From NCBI GenBank assembly GCA_035048485.1, contig CM068583.1:67692306-67756305 (forward strand): a DNA stretch of 64,000 bases, read 5' to 3'. The position numbers were made by a program, and so were the translations under genes. Source of the stretch: Pteria penguin (taxonomy: Eukaryota > Mollusca > Bivalvia > Pterioida > Pteriidae). The notes under the pieces are model-generated. The model saw nothing but the letters and a program-made list of their open reading frames with translations, did no database searches and had not been told where the DNA came from. This document shows positions 34,196 through 46,224 of the stretch, one piece after another (within the stretch, counting starts at the first letter, position 1; each line of letters opens with the position of its first letter).

Positions 34196-34560
34196 ATAAA
34201 AGAAAAAAGAGGAGTTACAGGCTCAGTTATGTGGCAGAAGTCACCATGGAGCTATACAATACATGAATATAAATAATATACATTACAAAAAAATTTGATT
34301 GTAGTGCAATTACGATACCGACTTAGGACGGTCTTTTAATTTGACAAAAGCCAAACAAATGGTGTGGTTAACCGGATTACGGGCCCACCTTCCCACTCAC
34401 CGTAACAGCAGAACAATCAAAGGACGTACATTTAAAAATTTATAAATAATCCTCAATGTAAAGAACAAGGGTCAACAGGTATCGTATAATGAGAGGTCAT
34501 AACAAAATTTAAACACGTAAGGTATTGTAAAACACATAATGCTATAAAAATAAAGTATCA
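34196..34560 (-). mobile_element. Naiad 3' UTR fragment (A/C lineage)
   Basis: On the minus strand it matches the last part of the 3' UTR of copies A, C and D up to the terminal run now at 34200-34212 (AAAGAAAAAAGAGG on the plus strand is the reverse complement). It starts downstream of the SECIS-like hairpin. Identity to copies A and C is high, so it is young. Confidence 0.85.
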
Positions 34561-34758
34561 AATTTTCTACGCACGCTGACCCTTCATAGCGATACAATAA
34601 TAGTATACAAGCAGAGGGGCAAAAACGAAAACAAATAAATTGTATTGAAATAAGCTGTATATATGTATTGAAAATATGTAGTTTACAACGTATTTTCAAT
34701 ACATATAATCACCTACTCGTATGGAATCCGGATAGGGCCATATTCACACCACCGCATT

Positions 34759-35060
34759 ATATTGATTGATTGATTGATTATTGTTTTACGTCACTCCACG
34801 ATGATTTCACGTATATGGTGACGGCATCTGCCTGATGCATTGCATACAAATTTAGACCTTTGCAACGGACCCACCCGAAGCAGTGAGGGATCTTTTACGT
34901 GCCACGCCTACCGTGACACGGGACCTCGGTTTTTACTGTCTCATCCGAAAGACAGAACACCGGTGTGCCCCGGACGGGAATCGAACCCGGAACCCCCCCC
35001 CCCGGAGGACTTTGAGCGGTAAAGCTTACGAGAGCCGCATCCGCTCAAAGACCGAGGGCG
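34759..35060 (-). mobile_element. tRNA-derived SINE
   Basis: Same family as 4161-4432: tail TCAATCAATCAAT, body with GCATCAGGCAGATGCC, and a head with GGGTTCGATTCCCG. A poly-C run at about 34993-35003 on the plus strand interrupts the head. The 60-83 codon frames here are artefacts. Confidence 0.75.
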
Positions 35061-36393
35061 GTCATATTTCGTCGTATTCAGTCAGTAACCTTTTTATTAC
35101 ATATTTAACCGTCCATCTACATTTAATTCTATAAATCGAAGTATTTTCGTTAATAGTACTGCCCGCCATGTTTGTTTGCGTACGGTATGACGTCAGAAAT
35201 AAGTATGACGTCACATAACTGGAAATAGTCCCCGGGCTGATATGAAGTTTGCGGCATTTATGGCTCTATATGAGCCCGGAAACTTTCTATATAAACTATT
35301 GGTAAAATTTTCAAAATATGTAATAAAAGGAGATATTGCAATTTAATTATTAGCTGGCTTGCACTTGAAATGCTCACAGGTTGACTCTAGAATTCTTTCG
35401 GGGCTCGAGACAGTTTTTTTCCTAATTTTTAAAAATTTTTGTATCCAGGTTGGTACATGTATAAGTATACAATTATATTGCAATGATAGCACATATTACA
35501 AAGTAATCATCTTTACATAGATATGTATATAATACTGTTATATCAAAAAAATGATATTTATAAGGTCCTCCTGGAATTTCAACTTCTTAAAAACATCATT
35601 CACACACATATTCAAATATTTGTATGAAGTTAACAAGATATAAGTATAATTTTAAGATAGGGAATGGTCATACATTGTACTTAAAGCTTTGATACAAAAT
35701 AAATTTAGAAAGACTGCAGAATCTATCACTAGTATTGATAAGATTGGAATACTGAAATCAGCAAATAGGTAATTTTTAAAAAAAATCAAATAACTTATAT
35801 ATATAAAAAGACACCCCCCCCCCTAATAAAAAAACAAAACATATGACTCAGTTTTTATAGAGGAGTGTATTTATCTTATCTGGTCATTTAATATAAAGGG
35901 ATTTAGATTTACTTTCTAATTTATATTTAAGAAATTATCCAATATAAGAAGTACTGGCGTGTATCTATTAACACCATACATACATTTGCATGTCTACAAG
36001 ACTAGAGACTGCCAGTAATCGCGAGATGTAGGTGTGGCCCTATTTCCTTATGCCCACGATATCGGATGAAGGCCCGGTCATTTTACATTTAGACAGCGAA
36101 CTACAAACACGCAAAATGTAGCTGACGCCCGATATCACCGTATAATTAGACTAGTGCTTTGTATATAGCTTTCTTTTTTTCATATTTTTATTTATGTAGT
36201 TCTTTATTTTGTTTTGTCCTTAGGAAGAGGCAAATCGCCTTGAAAATTTGACCATATTTTTTATTTTAGTGTCGTTTGTCACTTTCTTGTGCTTCTATAT
36301 TTGACCTCTTTTATTCTTTAGCGACTTGCATTGACCCACGGTTGATCCGACATTTTTGAATAGTGAACGTTGTTGTTATATTTCCTACTTGTG

Positions 36394-36476
<83 letters not shown>

Positions 36477-37090
36477 TCATGGCCAGTGCACTGGAGTGAA
36501 CTTAGGCAATAACCTTAAAATTTTGTCAGATGATATCTTGTCAAAATGGTACAGATTTTTTTTTCATTTGGTATCACGGTCATTAAGTACAAATGTATAT
36601 AAGTTTGCTTTATAATTTCATTTGTTTACATGTACTTTAATTCGATGTGGGCCCAAATCGGAAGATCCAATTTCTAGGAATCTGCTTGTTTATACCCCAT
36701 GAATAATCCACATATTCTTCACGGAAAATTTACTGTCAATAAAACAAAGCTATTATCGATTTGCATAATCCTGATCAAAGCATTATTTTCTTCCAACAAT
36801 CGATTTAAACTTTGCACAAAAACAAAAATACATGTCTGTGGAATGCGAGACAAACAGGTTGTACTCTGAGGTCACTTTATAACACGTGTAAGGTCTACAA
36901 AGCTCGAACCGTACAAACTGCTTCATTTTCAATTCATTTTTATGTCATAGGGTATATAAATCATATAAATCAAATATATAAATTTCAAATCAAGACTGAG
37001 TTTATTCAGTACACATATTGTTTATCCGTTTAGCCCTGGGATAGTTAGGGCTTGACATTGGCTTAACGGCTGGGGGCATGCAGCAGTTGG
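35061..37090. other. Intergenic stretch with a (TA)n(GA)n microsatellite
   Basis: A compound (TA)n(GA)n tract lies at about 36397-36474. Two perfect TGACGTCA palindromes lie at 35188-35195 and 35206-35213. I see no gene. The sequence upstream of gene 3 begins at the right end. Confidence 0.45.
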
Positions 37091-37091
37091 C

Positions 37092-37100
37092 TAAATAAAA
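37092..37100 (+). promoter_or_regulatory. Possible TATA-like box of gene 3
   Basis: TAAATAAAA 54 nt upstream of the ATG at 37146. It is weaker than the boxes of genes 1, 2 and 4 but at a similar distance. Confidence 0.3.
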
Positions 37101-37145
37101 TGCTTAAACCTTCAACAAACATTCTTGCTAGAAAACTGAAGAACA

Positions 37146-40100
37146 ATGTTCGTTTTGTTCGCTTTAAGTCATATTATTGCCAGTGGTAAGTCATATTACA
37201 TATTCATGCATTGTTTTCAGATGATGACTTTTGTTTAAGATGCATTACTTCATTCCATGTATTTCATCACTAATATTGTAAATAATACTATACGTAATAC
37301 TTTGCGATGCCGTAAGTGAATTTTCACACTGATATTGCTACTGATAAATTCAATTTGTACATCGATAATCTAAATTATCTCAACGTCAATTTCTATATTG
37401 TGCTGACGCGATGTAATCGAACACAATAGCCAGAGTACAAGCTCCGCCCAGTATGGTACATCCGCCACTGTAGCGCCCGTACATAACAACCAGTGTATAA
37501 TCTCCGCCCTGTATGATATATCCGCCACTGTAGCGTCAGTACACAACAACCAGTGTACCAGCTCCGCCCAGTATGGTACATCCGCCACTGTAGCGTCCGT
37601 ACATAACAACCAGTGTACAATCTCCGCCCTGTATGATATATCCGCCACTGTAGCGTCCGTACAAAACAACCAGTGTACCAGCTCCGCCCAGTACAGTACA
37701 TCCGCAACTGTAGCGTCCGTACACAACAACCAGTGTACAAGCCCCGCCCAATATGATATATCCGCCACTGTAGCGTCCGTACATAACCAATGTACAAGCT
37801 CAACCCGATATGGTACATCCCGGTCATCCGCCACTGTAGCGTTCGTACATAACAAGCAGTGTACAAGCTCCGCCCAGTATGGTACATCCGTCAGTGCAGC
37901 GTCCGTACATAACACCAAAGTAGAAGCTCCGCCCGGTATTGAACATTCGTCACTGTATCGTCCGTACATAACAACCAGTCTACAATATTCGCCCAGTATG
38001 GTACATCCGCCACTGTAGCGTCCGTACATAACAACCAGTCTACAATATCCGCCCAGTATGGTACATCCGCCACCGTGGCGTCCGTACATAACAACCAGTG
38101 TACAATATCTGCCCAGTATGGTACATCCACTACTGTACAATTTCCATCCAGTATGATACATCCCCCACTGTAGCGTCCGTATATAATAACAATAGGAATG
38201 CCACCAGTGTAGCGTCCATAAGGATAGGAATGCAGCTACTGTGGTGTCAATAGGGATAGAAATGCCACCAGTGTAGCGTCCATGGGGATATGCATATCGC
38301 CTCTAACGTCCATAGGGAAAGGAATGCCGCCACTGTAGTGTCTATGGCGATAGGAATGGCGTCACTGTAGTGTCCATGGGGATAAGAATGCCGCCACTGT
38401 AACGTCCATGGGGATAGGAGTGCCGCAATTGTAGTGTCCATGGCGATAGGAATACCGCCACTGTAGTGTCCATGGGAATAGGAATGCCGCCATTGTAGTG
38501 CCCATGGCGATATGAATGCCGCCACTGTAGCGTCCATGGGGATAAGAATGCCGCCACTGTAACGTCCATGGGGATATGAGTGCCGCAATTGTAGTGTCCA
38601 TGGCGATAGGAATGCCGCCACTGTAGTGTCCATGACGATAGGAATACCGCCGCTGTAGTGTCAATGGCGATAGGAATACCGCCGCTGTAGTGTCCATGGG
38701 AATAGGAATGCCGCCATTGTAGTGCCCATGGCGATGGGAATGCCGCCACTGTAGCGTCCATGGGGATATGTATGCCGCCACTGTGGTGTACATGGGATTC
38801 GGAATGCTCCCAATGCAGCGTCCATGGGATAGGAATGCCGCTACTGTACTGTCCATGGGGATAGGAATGCCGCTTCTTTGCTGTTCATGGGAAGAGGAAT
38901 GCCGCTACAGTACTGTTCATGGGGATAGGAATGCTCCCAATGTAGAGTACGTCCGATAGGAATGCCGCTTCTGTACTGTCCATTGGAATAGGAATGCCGC
39001 TACAGTACTGTCCATGGGGATAGGAATGATCGATAGGAATGCCTCCACAGTAGTGTTCATGGGGACAGGAGTGCCACTGTCCAGTATAATCCGTTGAAAG
39101 AACTATATTGATAATTTAATTGTATATATGATTAGATAGTAATGCACAGTTATGGTCATTTGTAATTTATGACTTATAGAAAGTCATCTACAGATATGTA
39201 CCGTTGTCAAGGAACGTTGTCAGCCAATGATCGGCAGACTGCAAATTAAAATTCAGTAAATGTGAATGATAACATTAAAAAAGTAAAATACATGTAAACA
39301 TGTGTATGAATTTTCATACACTGCTTTCTATCGGGAGTTCGTTCATTTTTTTTTTTATTTTCTATTTTACTAGTATTCTGTAACGATTATGGCGGTCAGT
39401 CTGGTGCTGGTGGAAAACAACCGCTTCCTTACGGTGGCTCTAATCTAAGAGGAGAGAAAAGGGGTGGTGGACATGCGTATGGTGGTATCGGTAAACCTCT
39501 ATCTGACCTCCATCTTGGCAGTAGTAGTGGGATGACAGGAACTGGTGCTTTTAAACCCTCAGGATCTGGTCATGGCTATTTCCCTAGTGGAAATAACCCG
39601 TATGGCAATATACCCCGTGTATATAACCGTGTAGCTGACGTCGCTCCATTGGCTTCCTCTACTGGATGTCCGCATGGTTATATGTCATATGGCAGTAATT
39701 GCTACCTCTTCAGTCGGGAGAAGCTGACCTGGTTTCATGCTGCTGTAAGTAGATCTACTACCACGTACGTTTCTGACATGGTATGCTTTGATAAGATGGT
39801 ATTGTGATTTATATCCTATATATACTTCAGATGAAGTGCGAGTATATGGGAGGCTACCTTGCTGTTGCTAACTCCGCCCATGAGAATAGCTACTTCAAAC
39901 TGATGTCCGCTAAGCTTTCAAGTAAGTTCATACGATATCATAAAATTAATGTAAAACATGCGTCTCATGTAGACGAGTACAATTTTATGTACGTTATATA
40001 TCCGGTTCTAGTTTTTATTACAATTGATATTAATGAGAAAGAAATGCATTAAAATATACTGAAGATTGCAAAAAAAGTGTATATACCTCGTATTGTAATG

Positions 40101-40969
40101 TAAATGCCAAAAAAATTCTCCGAATACGCAAATACATGTAGTTCAGTTGTTTTGTTTATAAGTAACATATAAGATATAATGACAATAACAGTTTGTGTAT
40201 GGACATTAAGGTTAGTAAACTGTGACATTCCGTATTTATAGTAATGGAATACTACATTGTCCTGTTCTGCAGGATAAACTTGATATCTATTATAAATAAC
40301 GAAAGAATGTGAATAGAAGATTGACCGGTAGCGAAACAAATTCTGCAAAGTCCACCAAAAAATAGGAAATAGTTCAGCCATACGGCCCAAATCTTATTCC
40401 TCCTAGAGTTTGCTGACAATGATACGTTTGTATGTAGATGTTTAGTAAGTCCTATCTTTTTATATATCGTCATTTCGTAAAAATCGTAGTAATCTAGAGA
40501 AGTCATCGTACATTCAATGTCGAAAATCGGTCAGTCGAAACTCGGACGTAGCTTTAACATCTTCGATGCGAACCCATGACAAATGAAAACCATCTGATGC
40601 TGACGGAATTTTGTGAAACATTGGGTCGTAGCCAGCTGTCGGAAATTGAAACTGACACAGTCTTATATGGATTTAAACACATTCTATATATAAAAAAATC
40701 TGACTACAATTTGATTGCATACTTTTTTTTCTGTTTAAGTGACCAAAGGTGTATGGCTTGGATTAAATGACATGCTATTCCCTCGAACACACCAGTGGAA
40801 CTGGGGCTATAGTAAGAAGCAATGCCAGTGGTTTGACTGGGGACCTAAGGAACCAGTATTCGCAGGAAGTGGAATTCGAAACTGCGTATTAATGTGGGAT
40901 AGCTACGACTACTGTTGGAAAGTAGATAACTGTAATGCTCGTCACTACTATATCTGCGAATATAATCCG
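37146..40969 (+). CDS. Gene 3: secreted C-type lectin-domain protein with short Gly-rich extension (exons 37146-37185, 39374-39744, 39831-39921, 40740-40969)
   Basis: Exon 1 encodes the signal peptide MFVLFALSHIIAS before GTAAGT. Exon 2 opens after TAG with VFCNDYGGQSGAGG, continues Gly-rich (GGSNLRGEKRGGGH), then GHGYFPSGNN, VYNRVADVAPL and CPHGY...CYLFSREKLTWFHAA. Exon 3 encodes MKCEYMGGYLAVANSAHEN. Exon 4 encodes VWLGLND, WNWGYSKKQC, WGPKEPV, NCVLM, WKVDNC and YYICEYNP. Lengths 40+371+91+230 give 244 codons with phases 1, 0, 1. WKVDNC keeps a WxxDNC-like calcium-site residue, while EPN reads EPV. The first intron (2.2 kb) holds the 60 bp and 32 bp minisatellites. The last donor sits in a 76 bp repeat. 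The role is unknown; it looks like the minimal member of the cluster. The terminal exon was not found. Confidence 0.85.
37400..38180. repeat. 60 bp minisatellite in gene 3 intron 1
   Basis: About 13 units containing CAGTATGGTACATCCGCCAC, TGTAGCGTCCGTACATAACA and ACCAGTGTACAAGCTCCGCC. The period is a multiple of three, so long frames appear on the minus strand (37370-38161); they are not gene-like. Confidence 0.92.
38180..39085. repeat. 32 bp minisatellite in gene 3 intron 1
   Basis: About 28 units with GATAGGAATGCCGCCACTGT and AGTGTCCATGG. The period was measured as 32 bp. It abuts the 60 bp array, shares the short CGCCACTGTAG core with it and may derive from it. Confidence 0.92.
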
Positions 40970-41476
40970 GTATGCAATCAAGTCCTATCTTTATAGAATT
41001 TACAAAGTATTCATGTCCCAATACTATATCTGCCAATATAATACGGTATGCAATCAAGTCCTATCTTTATAGAATTTACAAAGTATTCATGTCCTAATAC
41101 TATATCTGCCAATATAATCCGGTATGCAATCAAGTCCTATCTTTATAGAATTTACAAAGTATTCATGTCCTAATACTATATCTGCCAATATAATCCGGTA
41201 TGCAATCAAGTCCTATCTTTATAGAATTTACAAAGTATTCATGTCCTAATACTATATCTGCCAATATAATCCGGTATGCAATCAAGTCCTATCTTTATAG
41301 AATTTACAAAGTATTCATATCCTAATACTATATCTGCCAATATAATCCGGTATGCAATCAAGTCCTATCTTTATAGAATTTACAAAGTATTCATGTCCTA
41401 ATACTATATCTGCCAATATAATCCGGTATGCAATCAAGTCCTATCTTTATAGAATTTACAAAGTATTCATGTCCTA
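40949..41476 (+). repeat. Seven 76 bp tandem repeats that include the gene 3 exon 4 end and splice donor
   Basis: Each unit begins TATATCTGC(G/C)AATATAAT and continues CCGGTATGCAATCAAGTCC, i.e. the codons for YICEYNP plus the GT donor. The first unit is the real exon end. The later six carry TGCCAA in place of TGCGAA, so they descend from one changed copy. The minus-strand frames here are artefacts. Confidence 0.92.
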
Positions 41477-42039
41477 AACAAAGGTATAGATATTGTAAAC
41501 TTCTAAAACAACATACTAAAATACAATACAAAACAACAACCTTGTTCAGAGGTGTTGTTTTGAGATAAAACTTGACATAATAAATTATTTCCTCATTCAT
41601 TCTTATACTTTTATTCTCATTATAACATAAGTTGATATTTAACAAACTAGAAATATAAATTCAACAGGATAATTTGGAGCGTTTAAACCATTTCGTTAAA
41701 TTTACTTGTAATTTTTACATCATAAAATGCATTGTTTCATCTCAGATTTGTAGCATGCATGTAAGTACAATGTTTCAAATAAAACAATTGGTTTATTCTA
41801 AAACTCTTTACTTTTTCAGCGAGAGTTGTGCACATGTAATTCAAACAGAAATGACATTGCATCTTATGGGCAATTGTAGATAAAAATTGAAAAAAGCTTA
41901 CGTCAATCGTGATTTTATTCCATCATATACAATAAATTGAAATGTCAAAAAAAATGTATATTTGAGTTTCTCTTTTCTGTGCTTTAACGTGGATACCAAG
42001 ACTCTCCAAAATAATGGTCAATGACAGATGAAAATATCA
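41477..42039. other. No recognisable feature
   Basis: AT-rich DNA downstream of gene 3. It could hold the missing last exon of gene 3, but I cannot identify it. Confidence 0.35.
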
Positions 42040-42877
42040 AATGTTATAATGGACTGTCCAATCGCTGCCTGGTGTAGGATGTTATGGTATCATTGTTATA
42101 ATGGACTGTCCAATCGTTGCCTAGTATAGGATGTTATGGTATCATTGTTATTATGTACTGTCCAATCGCTGCCTAATATACGATGTTGTGCTATTAATGT
42201 TACTATGAACGGTCCAATCGCTACCTGATATAGGAAGTTATGGTGTCGATGTTATCATGGACTGTCCAATCGCTGTCCGATATAGGATGTTATGGTATAA
42301 TGATAATTTGGACGGTTCAATCGCTGCCTGATAAAGGATTTTATTTCATCAATGTCACTATGAACTGTCCAATCGCTGCCTGACATAGGACGTTATGGTA
42401 TGAATGTTTCTATGGACGGTTCTGGTATCAATGTCACTATGGACGGTCCAGTCGCTGCCTGATATAGGATTTTATGATATCGATGTTATTATGGACTGTC
42501 CAATCGTTGTTTGATATACATGTAGGATGTTATGGTATCAATATTACTATGGAAGGTCCAATCGCTGCCTAATATAGGATGTTGTGGTATTAATGTTATA
42601 ATGGACTGCCCGATCGATGCCTGATGCAGAATGATATGGTATCAACATTACAATAGACTGTCCAATCGCTGCCTCCTATGGGATGTTTGGTATCAATGTT
42701 ATTATGGACGGTTCATTCGCTGCTTGATATAGGATGTTATGGTATCAATATTTCTATGGACGGTTCAATCTCTGCCTGATATAGGATGCTATGATATCAA
42801 TGTTATTATAGACTGTCCAATCGCTGCCTGGTATAGGATGTTATGGTATCAATGTTATTATGGACGGTCCAATCCAA
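42040..42877. repeat. 52 bp minisatellite, left block
   Basis: Units contain GGACTGTCCAATCGCTGCCT and GATATAGGATGTTATGGTAT, with considerable divergence. It is the same array as 46225-48215; a LINE inserted between the two blocks. Confidence 0.92.
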
Positions 42878-43061
42878 AACAAAAGGCCGATGGTGGTGGT
42901 CGTGTACTAATTTCATATATAGTTGCTACGATAGAGGTGTTTTGATGTGTAATTCGCGTCGGATGTATTAGAGATATATTCTTTTGCCATGAAGTAAGTT
43001 TTCAGTCAGTCCTTAGCACATACTTTTTGTAAAATTGAAGAAATTGATTGTTCGTAATCTA

Positions 43062-43835
43062 ATGGCTGGCTGGAGAAAATCGATGAAACGTGCACGAAAA
43101 CCAAGTGGTACTGCTGCCAAATCACCAACACAAACTCACTCTCTGAAAAAAATTCAAAGAACGTGAACTATTAGCCGAAGCTAGTGAAGGGGACTCTGAG
43201 TAACTTGATGTTGGGAGCTCAGACGAAAGTGACAGTGAAAGTGTACTAGTGAGTAGTAAAAACATGGCGGACTCTGATTTGGATAAAGCAATGATACGCG
43301 CTTTCGAAAATCCAACAGTGATCCAGAAATTAATGAGTGCACCTAGACAAGAGATAAATGAAACTTTCAAACAAGAACTTAACACACTGGAGATGTATGG
43401 GAGGCGTACCATAATACGCATCAGCAGCATACCGGAATCCGCCACTGAGAACACGGACAAAATAGTGATGGACCTAGCGAGTGACATCGGAGCGGATATC
43501 CCTGGTGTCGCACTTGGAAGGAGCCATCGAGTTGGACCGAAGGTTAATGGCACACCCAGGGCAATAATAGCCAAATTCATAGGCCACAACCACAAAGTCC
43601 GCATCTTGCGTAATAAAAGGAAACTGCGAGAGTTCCAGGACGCTCCAGATACAATGCACTGAAAAAAAAAATACAAAAACGTTTACGTAAACGAAGACCT
43701 TACCAGCAAAAGGGAACCTTGTCCAAAATCTAAATCTGGAACTTACCGTTGCCAAAACTCTTATGTCGTCTCCACCGATGAAGACGAGAACGAGAGACAT
43801 GACAATCATAATACCCAGCACCACGTGTATGTTTT
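43062..43835 (+). pseudogene. LINE ORF1 (nucleic-acid-binding protein), broken by frameshifts and stops
   Basis: Starts MAGWRKSMKRARKPSG, shifts frame in an A-run near 43150, meets TAA at about 43201, then stays open 43249-43662 with the hallmarks of LINE ORF1: LEMYGRRTIIRISSIPES, GRSHRVGPKVNGTPRAI, FIGHNHKVRILRNKRKL. After TGA at 43660 and an A-run the downstream VYVNEDLTSKR piece resumes the protein. ORF1 proteins coat LINE RNA. This one is inactive. Confidence 0.7.
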
Positions 43836-44627
43836 TGTTTTGGTTATATTTATAACTTGACTCGGCCTCTTCCGGTTGAAATGCCTGTGAATTTATAAAT
43901 CCAATTTTCCACGTATTTAAGTTAAACTATTCTTGTATTATCCTTCGAATCCCTACTTCCACTTTGTTTATCACATAGCACCCGCGCTTTACAGGTATGC
44001 TATGTACAGTACTAGTATCCACACAGCTCAGTCACTCCAACACTCCGCTAATGGTCCAAATTTAGATCAAAGGTCTACTGGTAATTTATGGAGTGGGGTT
44101 TTCCGTAAATTACCCATAGGTCAGTTGGTTTCCTACATCCTGTTTACATTCATGTGTATACATTTACATGTGTTAATTTTCGTTTAATTCTTGCTCAACA
44201 TGTTATAATATATATACACATTTCTGTGGGCTTATTGTGATATTCTTCACCCATCTTCTTTGTAATAGCTATAACCAAGTTTTGGACATTCCGATGTAGG
44301 ATGTATTTTTTGTGTTTAATATTAGTTTTTCTTCTGTTTATGTTATGTCCTTCCATCTACACAGACAACTTTTTGATATTTTTCATTTTTCTTTATTTTC
44401 AATTTTCGAATATTCTTCATCGGTGAGCTGTATCCTGTGTCATGTTACAATTATTTGAACTACTCTTCGTTGACAACCCACCTTCCTCCGTACCTTCTCT
44501 CATCTATATCGACAATTTCATGAGTCTATATTGACATAGAGACGTACAGAGCGAGGGTGGGGCGTTGCTGTGCCGGCACACATTGTAAAAAAAAACCCAT
44601 ATTCAATTTAGTTTACATCCTCTATTA
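43836..44627. other. Spacer between LINE ORF1 and ORF2
   Basis: No coding similarity recognised apart from a short open frame (43933-44187). It belongs to the LINE insertion. Confidence 0.4.
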
Positions 44628-45170
44628 TTGTTTGTGTCACCAGTACTGATGTCACTTACCTTGAATAGTCAAACTTGTAATATAAATAACATGTGTAATT
44701 ATTTCCAATCAGTTGCATCGATCGTGTATATCTTGGTACGTCTCACGAATACCAGTTCATACATCGTGAGATACATTGTTCTAATTCTTTTGCTTTCAGG
44801 GGATATTGAGTCCAATCCTGGACCTCATGATTTAAGTAATGTACATATTTGTCTATTTGTCATCTACAATGTAAATGTTCAAAGTGTATTAACTAAACTC
44901 GATTTGTTAGCTGTTGAGCTGGGCAAATTTGATATTATTACTGTAAGTGAAACCTGGCTCGATCAGACTATCAAATCGTGTGATTTGATTCTACCCTCAT
45001 ACCAACTTCCCATCCGTCTCGATCGCAATAGGCTTGGAGGGGGCGTGACTGTCTTCGTAAAAAATGGTATCTCATTTACAGAACGGCAAGATTTAACCAT
45101 TCCCAGCCTTGAGGCAGTTTGGATCGAAGTAAACATTGACCACAAGCGAGTTTTAATAGTGACTTTTTAG
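44628..45170 (+). CDS. LINE ORF2 N-terminus: 2A-like motif and apurinic endonuclease domain (truncated)
   Basis: Opens with about 57 residues containing a hydrophobic stretch (YIVLILLLS), then GDIESNPGP (44799-44825), which matches the DxExNPGP consensus at which 2A peptides cause ribosome skipping. An endonuclease start follows: NVNVQSVLTKLDLL, ITVSETWLDQ, RLGGGVTVFVKNG and LEAVWIEV. The frame ends at TAG 45168-45170, after which related sequence (RPKFRDWNTVE, LGDFNENLF) continues. 2A-like motifs are known at the N-terminus of some APE-type LINE ORF2 proteins. The RT core is missing by deletion. Confidence 0.75.
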   Translation: MFVSPVLMSLTLNSQTCNINNMCNYFQSVASIVYILVRLTNTSSYIVRYIVLILLLSGDIESNPGPHDLSNVHICLFVIYNVNVQSVLTKLDLLAVELGKFDIITVSETWLDQTIKSCDLILPSYQLPIRLDRNRLGGGVTVFVKNGISFTERQDLTIPSLEAVWIEVNIDHKRVLIVTF

Positions 45171-45354
45171 ACTCGCCCTAAGTTTAGAGATTGGAATACG
45201 GTGGAGGTCTCTATTGAAAATGCGCGTGAATCGTGTCCAAATATCATACCACTGGGAGATTTCAATGAAAATCTCTTCGATCTAAGTAAAAGTAGGAATA
45301 TATGTAACATCATAGATACCTTTGGTCTCAATCAATTGATCGATTGATCGGATG

Positions 45355-45960
45355 GGAGACATTAGAAAATAGACGGTACAAACACCGCTTAATATATCAT
45401 TACAAAATGGTGAATGGTACTGCTCCACCATACTTGTGTAACTTGGTGCCACAGTGAGTTCATCAGGTTAGCAGCAGAACCTTGCGCAATGACCTTGACT
45501 TTTATCTACCCAGGTCAAATACATCATTATATAGCGGCTCCTTTGTCTCCCAAACTGATTGGAATAACTTAACAACAAATATTAAATCATGCAACTCCCT
45601 CTTATTGTTTAAACGTATGTTGAATTCTGATATAGCAAACCCCCCAAAATACTTCAATTACGGCAAAAGGAAGCTACAAGTCCTACATAGTCGCCTTCGT
45701 TTGAAATGTAGTTCCCTTACTGCCGATCTATACTAGGACCATGTTTCATGTGTCGACACTTGTAGTTGTGGATCAAGAGAAGATGCACTGCATTACCTTT
45801 TACAATGTCACAACTACAATCATATAAGAAATACAACCATACATACAATTACTGTCGCATTTGATACTGAAATTCTTCTTAATGGTTGCCGTATGTACAG
45901 CGACGAAGTCAACGAAGATATATTTCGTAAAGTACATGACTTTAATGAAAAAAGCAACAG
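45355..45960 (+). pseudogene. LINE ORF2 C-terminal remnant
   Basis: Beginning with YKHRLIYHYKMVNGTAPPY-type sequence at about 45375-45430 and the frame 45482-45736 (RSNTSLYSGSFVSQTDWNNL...SLLLFKRML), this is the C-terminal region found after the RT in CR1-like LINEs. A Cys/His-rich piece follows (CSCGSREDALHYLL, about 45755-45800). It is joined directly to the endonuclease part by the internal deletion. Confidence 0.65.
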
Positions 45961-46224
45961 GTTTTCATGATTTAGCTCACCTTTATTTTCACCACTCTGT
46001 CCCCTGTATTACAATTTAGATTTCTCTTTATTTGTGCATACATGTACACGTTATATTGGTTTATGTATTTAAAAATACTGTTTTTCGGTCATCATTATAA
46101 GTGATTTAACTTAGTTAAAGAGGAAATGACTTTATATAAGATATTTTTCTTGTTGTCAAATCCTTTACTTTTATATATCGTCAATTGATCTGATGTATAT
46201 ATTCGAATAAATACTGTTTAAACC

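Larger units (their letters stand above)
42878..46224 (+). mobile_element. LINE (non-LTR retrotransposon) with 2A-like motif, internally deleted, inserted in the 52 bp minisatellite
   Basis: Flanked by minisatellite on both sides, with CCAATC at both junctions as a possible target duplication. Order: leader, ORF1 (43062-43835, broken), spacer, ORF2 start with 2A-like motif and endonuclease (44628 onward), a deletion near 45350 removing the RT core, the ORF2 C-terminus, and a 3' end with AATAAATACTG. The domain set fits CR1/Jockey-like LINEs. Confidence 0.8.

Noticed and set aside
37370..38856. Minus-strand repeat frames in the gene 3 intron
   Set aside because: Artefacts of the 60 bp and 32 bp minisatellites. 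They lie inside an intron whose flanking exons are well supported.
43122..43676. 184-codon minus-strand frame opposite LINE ORF1
   Set aside because: The plus strand carries a recognisable ORF1 protein; the minus frame is its shadow.
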